Assembly: GCA_937919435.1 (NCBI GenBank) | Contig: CALFRR010000039.1 | Span: 1 to 56,363, forward strand | DNA from: an uncultured Alphaproteobacteria bacterium | GTDB taxonomy: Bacteria > Pseudomonadota > Alphaproteobacteria > Rhizobiales > Ancalomicrobiaceae | Reading direction: 5' to 3' | DNA: 56,363 nucleotides | Shown here: in pieces, positions 25,302 to 34,264 of the stretch | Position numbering within the stretch: the first letter of the stretch is position 1 | Layout of the letters: each line of letters opens with the position of its first letter | Program-made: the position numbers and the translations under genes | The notes under the pieces: model-generated | Told to the model about the DNA's origin: nothing | Databases searched by the model: none | The model's input: only the letters and a program-made list of their open reading frames with translations

Positions 25302-28133
25302 GTGAACCGAGCGCCCGCCGGCCAGTCGGAGTCCTGCCGCGACATGAGTCTGCCCAAGCGTTTCGAGGGTCTGATCGACTCCGACGAGCTGCGTCGTCGC
25401 CTCGACGGTTTCGTCGTCGACGGTGTCGACGGCGGCAATCCGGCGGTCCGCTCCAAGGTTCTCGCGGCTCTGAAGGAAGTCCGCCTCGCCGGCCGGGCCA
25501 AGGTCGAGGCGATGCTGATGGAGGACCGGCGCGGCTCGCTCTGCGCGGAACGGCTGTCGTTCCTGCAGGACGAGATGATCCGGGTGATCTACGACTTCGC
25601 CGTCCGCCACGTCTATCCGGTGGTCAACGCCTCTTCGGCGGAACGGATGGCGGTCACCGCGGTCGGCGGCTACGGCCGGGCGACGCTGGCGCCGGGTTCC
25701 GACATCGATCTCCTGTTCCTGCTCCCCTACAAGCAGACGCCGTGGGGCGAGAGCGTCGTCGAATACATCCTCTACATGCTGTGGGATCTCGGCCTGAAGG
25801 TCGGTCACGCCACCCGCAACGTCGAGGAATGCGTCCGCCTGTCGCGTTCCGACCTGACCATCCGCACCGCGATCCTGGAGGCGCGCTTCATCTGGGGCGA
25901 CCGGCCGCTGTTCGACGAACTGGCGCTGCGCTTCGATCGCGACGTCGTCCAGAGCACCGGCCGAGAGTACATCGCCGCCAAGCTCGCCGAGCGCGACGAG
26001 CGCCACAAGCGGCAGGGCATGAGCCGCTATCTGGTCGAGCCGAACATCAAGGAGGCCAAGGGCGGCCTGCGCGACCTGCAGACCCTGTTCTGGATCGCGA
26101 AATACTTCTACCGGGTCAGGGACGCCGCCGAGCTGATCGCCGCCGGGGTCTTCTCGGCCGCCGAATACCGCCGGTTCAGGCGCTGCGACGATTTCCTGTG
26201 GGGCATCCGCTGCCACATGCACTTCGCCACCGGCCGGGCCGAGGAGCGGCTGTCCTTCGACCTCCAGCGCGAGATCGCCGCCCGCCTCGGCTATGTCGAG
26301 AAGGCCGGCCTCAGGGCGGTCGAGCGCTTCATGAAGCACTACTTCCTGGTCGCCAAGGACGTCGGCGACCTCACCCTGATCTTCTGTGCGGCGCTCGAGG
26401 AGGAACACGTCAAGCAGGCCCCGGCGCTGAACCGCTTCCTCGACCGCTTCACCCGCCGCCGCAGGGCCAAGCCGAACGCCGAGGGTGCGCTCTTCCTGCT
26501 CGACAACGCCCGCATCAACGTCGCCGCGCCGGACGTCTTCGAACGCGATCCGATCAATCTGATCCGGATCTTCCACGAGGCCGACCGCAAGGACGTCGAT
26601 TTCCATCCGGATGCGCTGCAGCTGATCACCCGGTCGCTCCGGCTGATCGACGACACGGTCAGGAACGATCCGACCGCCAACGCCCTGTTCCTCGACGTCC
26701 TGTCCTCGCGCAACGATCCCGAGCGGCTGCTCCGGCGGATGAACGAGACCGGTGTGCTCGGCCGTTTCGTCCCCGATTTCGGCCGCATCGTCGCGATGAT
26801 GCAGTTCAACATGTACCACCATTACACGGTGGACGAGCATCACCTGCGCTCGATCGGCGAGCTGTCGTCGATCGAGAAGGGCCGCCTCGCCGAGGAGGTG
26901 CCGCTCGCCTCCGAGCTGATCCAGGGCATCCAGAACCGCAAGGTGCTCTACGTCGCGCTGTTCCTGCACGACGTCGGCAAGGGCCGTACCGAGGATCACT
27001 CGCTGCTCGGCGCCAAGATCGCCCGCCGTCTGTGTCCGCGCCTCGGGCTCACCGCGGCGGAGACCGAGACCGTCGCCTGGCTGGTCGAGCACCATCTGGT
27101 GGCCTCGTCGGTCGCCCAGGGGCGCGACCTCAACGATCGCCGGACGATCTCCAACTTCGCCGAGATCGTCCAGTCGCCGGAGCGGCTGCGCCTGCTGCAC
27201 TGCCTGACCATCGCCGACATCCGGGCGGTCGGCCCGGGCGTGTTCAACGGCTGGAAGGGCCAGTTGCTGCGCACCCTCTACTACGAGACCGAGCCGCATC
27301 TGGCCGGCGGCCATTCCCAGGTCACCCGCGACCAGCGGGTCGCCGCCGCCAAGCGCGAACTCTGCGACCGCCTCGACGGCTGGAGCGAGACCGAGAAGCG
27401 CGCTTATGTCGAGCGCCACTACGCGCCCTACTGGCTGCGGGTCGACCTGCCCCGCAAGATCGAGCACGCCACCTTCGTGCGCGCCGCCACCCGCGAGATG
27501 AAGCCGCTCGCCACCTCGGTGATCCCGCACGTCTTCGAGGGCGTCACCGAGATCACCGTGCTCGCCGACGACCATCCGCGGCTCCTGTCGGCGATCGCCG
27601 GGGCCTGTGCGGTGGCCGGCGCCAACATCGTCGACGCCCAGATCTACACCACCACCGACGGCCTCGCCCTCGACACGATCTTCGTCGGTCGCGAGTTCGC
27701 CGACGATCAGGACGAGATGCGCCGCGGACAGCGGATCTCGGCGCTGATCGAGAAGACCCTGACCGGCTCCGAGCGGCTGCCCGAGCAGGTCGAACGCAAG
27801 ATCGCCGGAAAGGCCCGGCTGAAGGCGTTCCAGATCCCGACCGACGTGATCGTCAACAACGCCTGGTCGGACCGCTTCACGGTGATCGAGGTCTCCGGCC
27901 TCGACCGCCCGGCGCTGCTCTACGACCTCACCCGCGAGATCTCCGACCTCAACCTGAACATCGCCTCGGCCCACATCGCCACTTTCGGCGAGCGGGCGGT
28001 CGACGTCTTCTACGTGACCGATCTGTTCGGCCACAAGGTCGAGAACCGATCGCGGGAGCGCACCGTGCGCGAGCATCTGATCCGGGCCTTCGACGGGGTC
28101 GCCCGCGAGCACGCCCGCAAGGCGACCGCCTGA
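25302..28133 (+). CDS. glnD: [Protein-PII] uridylyltransferase/uridylyl-removing enzyme GlnD
   Basis: GlnD senses glutamine and adds or removes UMP on PII proteins (GlnB/GlnK), controlling nitrogen metabolism. The 943-residue product has the nucleotidyltransferase motif GGYGRATLAPGSDIDLLFL near residue 121, the central helical region, the HD hydrolase domain (LFLHDVGKGRTEDHS near 553 and AWLVEHHL), and two C-terminal ACT domains (about 750 and 860, VTEITVLADDHPRLLSAIAG and FTVIEVSGLDRPALLYDLTR). The start used is GTG 25302, preceded by AGGGGA; ATG 25344 (MSLPKRFEGLID) is an alternative. The order glnD-murJ-trpS after mutS and the malic enzyme is the rhizobial arrangement. Confidence 0.97.
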   Translation: MNRAPAGQSESCRDMSLPKRFEGLIDSDELRRRLDGFVVDGVDGGNPAVRSKVLAALKEVRLAGRAKVEAMLMEDRRGSLCAERLSFLQDEMIRVIYDFAVRHVYPVVNASSAERMAVTAVGGYGRATLAPGSDIDLLFLLPYKQTPWGESVVEYILYMLWDLGLKVGHATRNVEECVRLSRSDLTIRTAILEARFIWGDRPLFDELALRFDRDVVQSTGREYIAAKLAERDERHKRQGMSRYLVEPNIKEAKGGLRDLQTLFWIAKYFYRVRDAAELIAAGVFSAAEYRRFRRCDDFLWGIRCHMHFATGRAEERLSFDLQREIAARLGYVEKAGLRAVERFMKHYFLVAKDVGDLTLIFCAALEEEHVKQAPALNRFLDRFTRRRRAKPNAEGALFLLDNARINVAAPDVFERDPINLIRIFHEADRKDVDFHPDALQLITRSLRLIDDTVRNDPTANALFLDVLSSRNDPERLLRRMNETGVLGRFVPDFGRIVAMMQFNMYHHYTVDEHHLRSIGELSSIEKGRLAEEVPLASELIQGIQNRKVLYVALFLHDVGKGRTEDHSLLGAKIARRLCPRLGLTAAETETVAWLVEHHLVASSVAQGRDLNDRRTISNFAEIVQSPERLRLLHCLTIADIRAVGPGVFNGWKGQLLRTLYYETEPHLAGGHSQVTRDQRVAAAKRELCDRLDGWSETEKRAYVERHYAPYWLRVDLPRKIEHATFVRAATREMKPLATSVIPHVFEGVTEITVLADDHPRLLSAIAGACAVAGANIVDAQIYTTTDGLALDTIFVGREFADDQDEMRRGQRISALIEKTLTGSERLPEQVERKIAGKARLKAFQIPTDVIVNNAWSDRFTVIEVSGLDRPALLYDLTREISDLNLNIASAHIATFGERAVDVFYVTDLFGHKVENRSRERTVREHLIRAFDGVAREHARKATA

Positions 28134-28167
28134 GACGGTCGTCCGGCGGGGCGAGCGAGGAGCGCCC

Positions 28168-29754
28168 ATGAGCTTCGCCCGCAACGTCCTGACCGTCTCC
28201 GGTGCGACCCTGGCGAGCCGGATTCTCGGCTTCGCCCGCGACACGATGATCGCCGCGGTGCTCGGCACCTCGGTCGTCGCCGACGCCTTCTTCGTCGCCT
28301 TTCGGCTGCCCAACCTGTTCCGTCGGCTGTTCGCCGAGGGGGCCTTCGCCTCCGCCTTCGTGCCGCTCCTGGTGCGCACCCGCGACGAGGTCGGCGCCGA
28401 CGAGGCCCGCCGCACCACCGCCGCGGCGCTGATCGCCCTTTCCGCCGCGGTCGGCCTGTTCACCGCCCTCGCGATGGTCTTCGCGCCGGCGCTGGTCGGG
28501 GTCCTGGCGCCGGGATTCTCCGCCGAGCCGGAGAAGTTCGCACTGACCGTCCGTCTCGCCCGGATCTGCCTGCCCTATCTCGCGGCTGTCTCGATCGCCG
28601 CGCTGTTCGCCGGCATCCTCGCCGCCGAACGCCGTTTCTTCGCCGCCGCGATCGCTCCGGTGACGCTCAATCTGGTGTTCATCGCGGTGCTGATCGGTCT
28701 TCTCCGGCGCCCGGCCGGCGGTGCCGAGATCGACGGCGTCTTCCTCGCCGCCGCGGTGGTGGTCGCCGGCCTCGTCCAACTGGCCCTGCTGGTCGCCGCC
28801 ACCGCCGCCGCCGGCTCGCTGCCGGCGGTGCGGGCGCCCCGTTTCGACGCCCGGGTCGGCCGGTTCGGGCGGTTGCTGGTGCCCGGGGTGATCGCCGGCG
28901 GCCTCGCCGAGATCAACGTGGTGGTCGGCACGATGATCGCTTCGGTCGAACCCGGCGCGGTCTCCTGGCTCTATTACGCCGATCGCCTCTACCAGCTGCC
29001 GCTCGGCGTCGTCGGCATCGCGATCGGTCAGGTGCTGCTGCCGGAGATCGCCGACGGCCTCACCGGCGACGATGACGGGCGGCCGGAGCGGATGCTGTCG
29101 CGGGCGCTGGAGGCGGCCCTCGCCCTCGCCCTGCCGGCGGCGGTCGCGCTCTTCCTGCTCGCCCGGCCGATCGTCGCGGTGCTCTTCGAGCGCGGCGCCT
29201 TCGGCGGCGTCGACGCGGTCGAGACCGCCCGGGCGATCGCCGCCTTCGCCGTCGGCCTGCCGGCCTTCGTCCTGGTCAAGGTGTTCTCGCCCGCCTTCTT
29301 CGCCCGCGAGGACACCCGCACCCCTATGCTCGCCGGCGGTGTCGGGGTCGCGGTCAACCTCGCGGTGGCGCTCGCCGCCTTTCCGTTCGTCGGCTGGATC
29401 GCGGTCGCCTGGGCGACCGCCGCCGCCGGTTGGGTCAACGCCCTGGTGCTCGCCGGGCTGCTGCTGCGTCGTCGCCACTGGCGGGTCGACCCGCTCCTCG
29501 TCCGCCGGCTTCCGCGGTTGACGCTGGCCGCGGCGACGATGGGGGCGGTGGTCGGGCTCGGAGCGGCGGGAGCCGGCGTCCGTCTCGCGGCGGAGACTCC
29601 GCTCCTCGCGCGCGCCTCGGCGCTCGGCCTTCTCGTCGTCCTCGGGGTCGGCGTCCATGCCGGGCTGCTCTGGGCCTTCGGCGTGGTCGATTCGACGACC
29701 TTCCGTCGCCGCAGGGCCGATCCGCCTTGCTCCGAACCCTCGGATGCCGCATAA
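28168..29754 (+). CDS. murJ: Lipid II flippase MurJ
   Basis: MurJ flips lipid II, the peptidoglycan precursor, across the inner membrane. The 528-residue product is a 14-helix MOP-superfamily protein with the family signature at the start (VSGATLASRILGFARDTMIA and RLPNLFRRLFAEGAFASAFV), then GVLAPGF, SWLYYADRLYQLPLGVVGIA and VLLPEIA, and the later KVFSPAFFAREDTRTPMLAG. The size is normal. It is 34 bp downstream of glnD with GAGCGAGGAGCG before the ATG, so the two may be cotranscribed, and is followed by trpS after 49 bp. Confidence 0.96.
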   Translation: MSFARNVLTVSGATLASRILGFARDTMIAAVLGTSVVADAFFVAFRLPNLFRRLFAEGAFASAFVPLLVRTRDEVGADEARRTTAAALIALSAAVGLFTALAMVFAPALVGVLAPGFSAEPEKFALTVRLARICLPYLAAVSIAALFAGILAAERRFFAAAIAPVTLNLVFIAVLIGLLRRPAGGAEIDGVFLAAAVVVAGLVQLALLVAATAAAGSLPAVRAPRFDARVGRFGRLLVPGVIAGGLAEINVVVGTMIASVEPGAVSWLYYADRLYQLPLGVVGIAIGQVLLPEIADGLTGDDDGRPERMLSRALEAALALALPAAVALFLLARPIVAVLFERGAFGGVDAVETARAIAAFAVGLPAFVLVKVFSPAFFAREDTRTPMLAGGVGVAVNLAVALAAFPFVGWIAVAWATAAAGWVNALVLAGLLLRRRHWRVDPLLVRRLPRLTLAAATMGAVVGLGAAGAGVRLAAETPLLARASALGLLVVLGVGVHAGLLWAFGVVDSTTFRRRRADPPCSEPSDAA

Positions 29755-29803
29755 CCCCGCGCGAAGTTCCGCCCTCGGGGCGGATCCACCGGGATCCCAT
29801 GCC

Positions 29804-30865
29804 ATGACCGACACGCCCAGCGCCGTCTTCGAACCCCGCGTCTTCTCCGGGGTTCAGCCGACCGGCAACCTGCACCTCGGCAACTACCTCGGCGCGATCG
29901 TCAAGTTCGTCGAGATGCAGAAGCATTTCGACTGCATCTACTGCGTCGTCGATCTGCATGCGATCACCCAGCCGGTCAGCGTCTGGGGCGGGCCGAAGGA
30001 GCTCGGCCGCAACATCCGCGAGGTCACCGCGGCGTTCCTGGCCGCCGGCATCGATCCGGTGAAGCACGTCGTGTTCAACCAGAGCCGGGTGCCCGAGCAC
30101 GCCGAACTCGCCTGGGTGTTCAACTGCATCGCCCGGCTCGGCTGGATGAACCGGATGACCCAGTTCAAGGAGAAGGCCGGCAAGGACCGCGAGAACGCCT
30201 CGCTCGGTCTCTACGCCTATCCGACCCTGATGGCCGCCGACATCCTGCTCTACCGCGCCACCCACGTGCCGGTCGGCGAGGATCAGAAGCAGCACCTCGA
30301 GCTGACCCGCGACATCGCCCAGAAGTTCAACAACGATCTCGCCGAATCGATCCGCGAGAAGGGCCACGGCGACGCCTTCTTCCCGCTCACCGAGCCGCTG
30401 ATCCAGGGGCCGGCGACCCGGGTGATGAGCCTGCGCGACGGCACCAAGAAGATGTCGAAGTCGGATCCTTCCGACCTCAGCCGGATCAACCTGACCGACG
30501 ACCGCGACACCATCGCCCAGAAGCTCCGCAAGGCGAAGACCGATCCGGAGCCGCTGCCGAGCGAGGCCGCCGGGCTCGCCGGCCGTCCCGAAGCCGAGAA
30601 CCTCGTCGGCATCTACGCCGCGCTCTCGGCGCGGAGCACCGCCGAGGTGCTCGCCGAGTTCGGCGGGTCGCAGTTCTCGACCTTCAAGTCGGCGCTGACC
30701 GATCTGGCGGTGGACAAGCTCGGCCCGGTCGGCTCCGAGATGAAGCGTCTGGTCGCCGATCCCGCCCACATCGATTCCGTGCTGGCCGCCGGTGCCGAGC
30801 GGGCCCGCGCCATCGCCGTTCCGGTGATGGCCTCGGTCAAGGACATCCTCGGCTTCATCCGCTGA
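29804..30865 (+). CDS. trpS: Tryptophanyl-tRNA synthetase
   Basis: TrpRS charges tRNA-Trp. The 353-residue class I enzyme has the HIGH-like motif in FSGVQPTGNLHLGNYLGAI, the block YCVVDLHAITQP, AYPTLMAADILLYRATHVPV, GEDQKQHLELTRDIAQKFN, and the KMSKS loop in DGTKKMSKSDPSD. The C-terminus LGFIR is typical. The start ATG 29804 gives the standard N-terminus; upstream in-frame sequence overlaps murJ and is rejected. In this order (murJ-trpS) and followed later by a usp gene it matches rhizobial synteny, with the AraC-azlCD block inserted between. Confidence 0.97.
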   Translation: MTDTPSAVFEPRVFSGVQPTGNLHLGNYLGAIVKFVEMQKHFDCIYCVVDLHAITQPVSVWGGPKELGRNIREVTAAFLAAGIDPVKHVVFNQSRVPEHAELAWVFNCIARLGWMNRMTQFKEKAGKDRENASLGLYAYPTLMAADILLYRATHVPVGEDQKQHLELTRDIAQKFNNDLAESIREKGHGDAFFPLTEPLIQGPATRVMSLRDGTKKMSKSDPSDLSRINLTDDRDTIAQKLRKAKTDPEPLPSEAAGLAGRPEAENLVGIYAALSARSTAEVLAEFGGSQFSTFKSALTDLAVDKLGPVGSEMKRLVADPAHIDSVLAAGAERARAIAVPVMASVKDILGFIR

Positions 30866-30940
30866 CGCCGCCGCGGAAACCGGCTGCGCTCGCCCGGGCG
30901 ATGCGTGTATCCTCGTCTCCCCCGAGGTTCGAGGCGAGCG

Positions 30941-31828
30941 ATGCACGCACCCGTCACCCAGGCCGAGGCCGTTGCCCGGACCCCGCTTTCGGCGGGTGAG
31001 GCGGCGCGCTTCTTTCTCGCCCCGCGGCTCGGCGGATTCGACTGCCTGCGCGCCACCTACCTCTCCCACGCCTACGCGCCGCACACCCACGACACCTATG
31101 TGCTCGGCACCATCGAGCGTGGCTGCGAGGCCTGGACCCTGCGCGGCACCCGCCACTATGCCGGTCCGGGCGATCTGGTATTCGTCAATCCGCACGAGGT
31201 CCACGACGGCAGCCCGCACGACGGCGGTTATTCCTATCGCACCACCTATCCGCCGCCGGAGGTGCTGCGCGGCATCGCCGAGGCGGTCTGCGGCCGGCGC
31301 GTCGTCGCCGATCCCTATTTCCCGGTCGCCCGGGTCCGCGATCCGCACGGTGCCGGCCTGCTCGCCGCCGCTCATCGGGCGATGGAGACCGGCACCGATC
31401 CCTTCGCCGCGGAGGAGTTGTTCCATCGCGCCTACGGCGTGCTGCTCGTCCGCCACGCCGCGCTCGCCCCCGCCGCGGTCGGGCTGGAGAACGGGCCGGT
31501 GCGTCGGGTCCGCGATCTGATCGAGACCCGCCACGGCGAGGATCTGTCGCTCGATCTCCTGGCCCGCGAGGCCGGCCTGTCGATCGATCATCTGATCCGG
31601 GCCTTCCGCCGCGCGGTCGGCATGACCCCGCACGCCTTCCTGATCGATGCCCGGGTGCGGCGGGCCAAGGATCTGCTGCGCCGTGGCGACACCCCGGCCG
31701 AGGTCGCCGCGGAGGTCGGCTTCGCCGATCAGGCCCATCTGACCCGGGTGTTCAAGGCGCGGGTCGGGATCGGTCCCGGCGGCTACCGGCGCGCCGCCGG
31801 CCCCTCCGCCCCTCCGCTGCGGGACTGA
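30941..31828 (+). CDS. AraC-family transcriptional regulator
   Basis: The 295-residue product has an N-terminal cupin-like ligand domain (HAYAPHTHDTYVLGTIERGC, GPGDLVFVNPHEVHDG) and two C-terminal helix-turn-helix units (LDLLAREAGLSIDHLIRAFR, VGMTPHAFLIDARVRRAKDL, EVAAEVGFADQAHLTRVFKA). AraC proteins with this N-terminus are commonly adjacent to azlCD, and here azlC begins 84 bp downstream, so control of that exporter is likely but inferred. I chose ATG 30941 (ribosome-binding site GAGGCGAG) over an ATG 12 codons earlier. Confidence 0.9.
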   Translation: MHAPVTQAEAVARTPLSAGEAARFFLAPRLGGFDCLRATYLSHAYAPHTHDTYVLGTIERGCEAWTLRGTRHYAGPGDLVFVNPHEVHDGSPHDGGYSYRTTYPPPEVLRGIAEAVCGRRVVADPYFPVARVRDPHGAGLLAAAHRAMETGTDPFAAEELFHRAYGVLLVRHAALAPAAVGLENGPVRRVRDLIETRHGEDLSLDLLAREAGLSIDHLIRAFRRAVGMTPHAFLIDARVRRAKDLLRRGDTPAEVAAEVGFADQAHLTRVFKARVGIGPGGYRRAAGPSAPPLRD

Positions 31829-31912
31829 CGCCGTCACACCGGCGGATCGTCCGGCGCGGTCGCGCCGATTTCGTTCAAGACGCGGGGCACGGGCCGGCGC
31901 CATGGTCCGGCC

Positions 31913-32650
31913 ATGACCGATGATCGAACCGTCTCCACCGAACTCCGTGCCGCCGCCGCCGATCTCGCCCCCGCGGTGATCGCCGCGATGCCGATCGGCC
32001 TGCTGTTCGGCGCCCTCGCCACGGCGAAGGGGATGAGCCCGCTCGAAGCGGTGCTCGCCTCGGCGCTGATGTTCTCCGGCGGTGCCCAGCTCGCCGCGGT
32101 CGAGATCTGGCACCATCCGGTACCGATCGCCGCGCTGGTCGCCTCGACCCTGCTGATCAACGCCCGTTTCCTGCTGATGAGCGCGTCGCTCGCCCCGAAG
32201 CTGCCGAAGCTGCCGCTCCTCGCCCGGCTGGTCGGCTTCCACGCGCTCGCCGACGAGAACTGGGCCCTGTCGGAGAGCCGCGCAGCCGAGGAGGCCGCCG
32301 CCGGCCGCCGGATCACCGCCACCTACGTCTTCGGCCAGGGCTGGATGTTCGTCGCCGCCTGGGTCGCGGCGACCGCACTCGGCGCCGTGGTCGGGCCGTT
32401 CCTCGGCGATCCCCGCCGGCTCGGCGCCGATTTCGCCTTCACCGCGATCTTCGTCGGCCTCGTCGCCTCCTTCGTCCGGCGCGGCGGTGGCGGCGGGGTC
32501 GCCGCGGTTCTGGCGAGCGCCGCCGCCGCCGCGATCGCCCATCGCACCCTCGGCGCGCCCTGGCACATCCTGATCGGCGCCGCCGCCGGTCTCCTCGCCG
32601 CCGCCCTGCTCCACCGGCCGGCGGCCGGACCGAAGGCGGTGACCCGTTGA
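31913..32650 (+). CDS. azlC: Branched-chain amino acid exporter large subunit AzlC
   Basis: AzlC with AzlD forms an inner-membrane exporter for branched-chain amino acids or analogues (LIV-E family). The 245-residue product has several hydrophobic helices and the family blocks AAMPIGLLFGALATAKGMSP, ALMFSGGAQLAAVEIW, STLLINARFLLMSASLAP and LVGFHALADENWAL. Its stop (TGA 32648-32650) overlaps the azlD start. The upstream AraC gene is its probable regulator. Confidence 0.93.
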   Translation: MTDDRTVSTELRAAAADLAPAVIAAMPIGLLFGALATAKGMSPLEAVLASALMFSGGAQLAAVEIWHHPVPIAALVASTLLINARFLLMSASLAPKLPKLPLLARLVGFHALADENWALSESRAAEEAAAGRRITATYVFGQGWMFVAAWVAATALGAVVGPFLGDPRRLGADFAFTAIFVGLVASFVRRGGGGGVAAVLASAAAAAIAHRTLGAPWHILIGAAAGLLAAALLHRPAAGPKAVTR

Positions 32651-32949
32651 GCCTCGACCCCACCACCCTCGCCGCCATCCTCGGCATGGCCCTGGTCACC
32701 TGGCTCTGCCGGATCGGCGGTCTGGCGCTCGCCGGGCGGCTGCGTCTCTCCGGTCGTGCCGCGGCGGCCTTCGAGGCGATCCCGCCGGCGGTGCTGACCG
32801 CGGTGATCGCCCCGACCCTGCTGGTCACCGGCCCGGCCGAGACGCTCGCCGGCGCCGTCACCATCGCCGCGGCCCTGCGACTGCCGCTGCTCGCCACCGT
32901 GGTCGTCGGGGTCGGTGCCGTCCTGGTGCTGCGCACCGCCGGTCTCTGA
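32647..32949 (+). CDS. azlD: Branched-chain amino acid exporter small subunit AzlD
   Basis: The 100-residue product is a small membrane protein with about four helices and the AzlD pattern WLCRIGGLALAGRLRLSGRA and EAIPPAVLTAVIAPTLL. It begins at a TTG (32647-32649) that overlaps the azlC stop as TTGA, so translation is coupled. There is no better ATG or GTG start nearby that keeps the first helix. Confidence 0.9.
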   Translation: MSLDPTTLAAILGMALVTWLCRIGGLALAGRLRLSGRAAAAFEAIPPAVLTAVIAPTLLVTGPAETLAGAVTIAAALRLPLLATVVVGVGAVLVLRTAGL

Positions 32950-33028
32950 CGAGGCGATCCGACGGCACCGCCCGCCTCGACCCACGTCCGTCTTGCCGAG
33001 GCCCGCCCGAGGTGGCAGCCTCTCGTCC

Positions 33029-33532
33029 ATGGCGAAACGGCGCAGATCCCTCGAGGCCGGTCACCGGCGCAAGATCCTGGCGGTGGTCGACGACACCCCC
33101 GAATGCGATCGGGCGATCGCCTTCGCGGCTCTGCGCGCCGCCCACACCGGCGGTGGTCTGGTCCTCCTCACGGTGATCGACGACACCGACTTCCGCGGTT
33201 TCCTCGGCGTCGAGCGCACCCTGCGGGCCGAGGCGCGGGCCGCGGCCGAGGCCGCTCTCGACCGGGCCGCCGCCCGAGCGGTCGCCTTCGCGGCGATCGC
33301 CGCGGATCGGGTGGAACGGGTGGTGCGCGAGGGCGACCGGGCCGCCGAGATCGTCGGTCTGATCGATGCCGACGAGGATCTCGCGGTGCTGGTGCTGGCC
33401 GCCGGGGTCGGCCCCGACGGCCCCGGTCCGCTGGTCGGCGCGATCGCCGGCCGTGCCTGCGGCAGCTTTCCGATTCCGGTGACCATCGTCCCCGGGCATC
33501 TCGGCGATGCCGAGATCGCGGCCATCGCCTGA
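33029..33532 (+). CDS. Universal stress protein (UspA family)
   Basis: The 167-residue product has the UspA fold: KILAVVDDTPECDRAIAFAA at the start of the first strand and helix, LLTVIDDTDF, and the C-terminal LVLAAGVGPDGPGPLVGAIA followed by SFPIPVTIVPG. The usual ATP-binding G-2x-G-9x-G-S/T pattern is only partly kept (GVGPDGPGPLVGAIAG), so ATP binding is uncertain. The gene lies just before nfuA, a conserved rhizobial arrangement (trpS-usp-nfuA-tsaB). The ATG at 33029 is chosen as the start of the recognisable domain. Confidence 0.88.
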   Translation: MAKRRRSLEAGHRRKILAVVDDTPECDRAIAFAALRAAHTGGGLVLLTVIDDTDFRGFLGVERTLRAEARAAAEAALDRAAARAVAFAAIAADRVERVVREGDRAAEIVGLIDADEDLAVLVLAAGVGPDGPGPLVGAIAGRACGSFPIPVTIVPGHLGDAEIAAIA

Positions 33533-33618
33533 GCCCGCCCACTGGACGGGTGGGGCGGAAAGTCCTATCTGGCTTCTCGACGTCCGGCTCGGGCCTTGAC
33601 CCCGAGAGAGGAGAAACC

Positions 33619-34179
33619 ATGTTCATCGAGACCGAAGTCACCCCCAATCCGGCGACGCTGAAGTTCGTGCCCGGCCGCACCGTGCTCGCCGAGGGCGCCC
33701 GCGAGTTCCGCGACGTCGCCGCCGCCGCCGCCTCGCCGCTCGCCGAGCGGCTGTTCGAGATCGACGGCGTCACCGCCGTGTTCTTCGGCACCGACTTCGT
33801 CTCGGTGACCAAGACCGAAGGCCCCGAGTGGCAGCACCTGAAGCCGGCGATCCTCGGCACGATCATGGAGCACTTCCTCTCCGGCGCGCCGCTGCTGAAG
33901 GCCGGCCCGCGCGATCGCGAGGTCGTCGACGACTACTCGGCCGAGGACGCCCGCATCGTCGCCGAGATCAAGCAGCTCCTCGACGAGCGCGTCCGCCCGG
34001 CGGTGGCCGGCGACGGAGGCGACATCACCTTCCATCACTGGGAGGACGGCATCGTCTGGCTGACCATGCGCGGCGCCTGCTCGGGCTGCCCGTCGTCGAC
34101 CGCGACGCTGCGCAACGGCGTCCAGAACCTCCTGAAGCACTTCATCCCCGAGGTCCGCGAAGTTCGCGCCGCCTCCTGA
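33619..34179 (+). CDS. nfuA: NfuA/NifU-like Fe-S cluster carrier protein
   Basis: The protein binds and passes on Fe-S clusters. The 186-residue product has the N-terminal Nfu_N domain (FIETEVTPNPATLKFVPGRT, AVFFGTDFVSVTK) and the C-terminal NifU domain (RPAVAGDGGDITFHHWEDG) with the cluster-binding Cys154 and Cys157 in MRGACSGCPSSTATLRNGV. This Nfu_N-NifU layout is the common alphaproteobacterial and mitochondrial (Nfu1) form. A GAGAGGAGAAA ribosome-binding site precedes the ATG at 33619. Confidence 0.95.
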   Translation: MFIETEVTPNPATLKFVPGRTVLAEGAREFRDVAAAAASPLAERLFEIDGVTAVFFGTDFVSVTKTEGPEWQHLKPAILGTIMEHFLSGAPLLKAGPRDREVVDDYSAEDARIVAEIKQLLDERVRPAVAGDGGDITFHHWEDGIVWLTMRGACSGCPSSTATLRNGVQNLLKHFIPEVREVRAAS

Positions 34180-34264
34180 TCGCGTCGCGCCGGTCGGAGG
34201 GGACGACGGGTCGCAGACCATTTTCGCAGTGCCGATCCGGCACGCCCGGTGTACCTCTCGTCCC

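Noticed and set aside
28168..29754. MurJ as a polysaccharide flippase of the Wzx type
   Set aside because: The start signature, RLFAEGAFASAFVP block and synteny with glnD and trpS fit MurJ.
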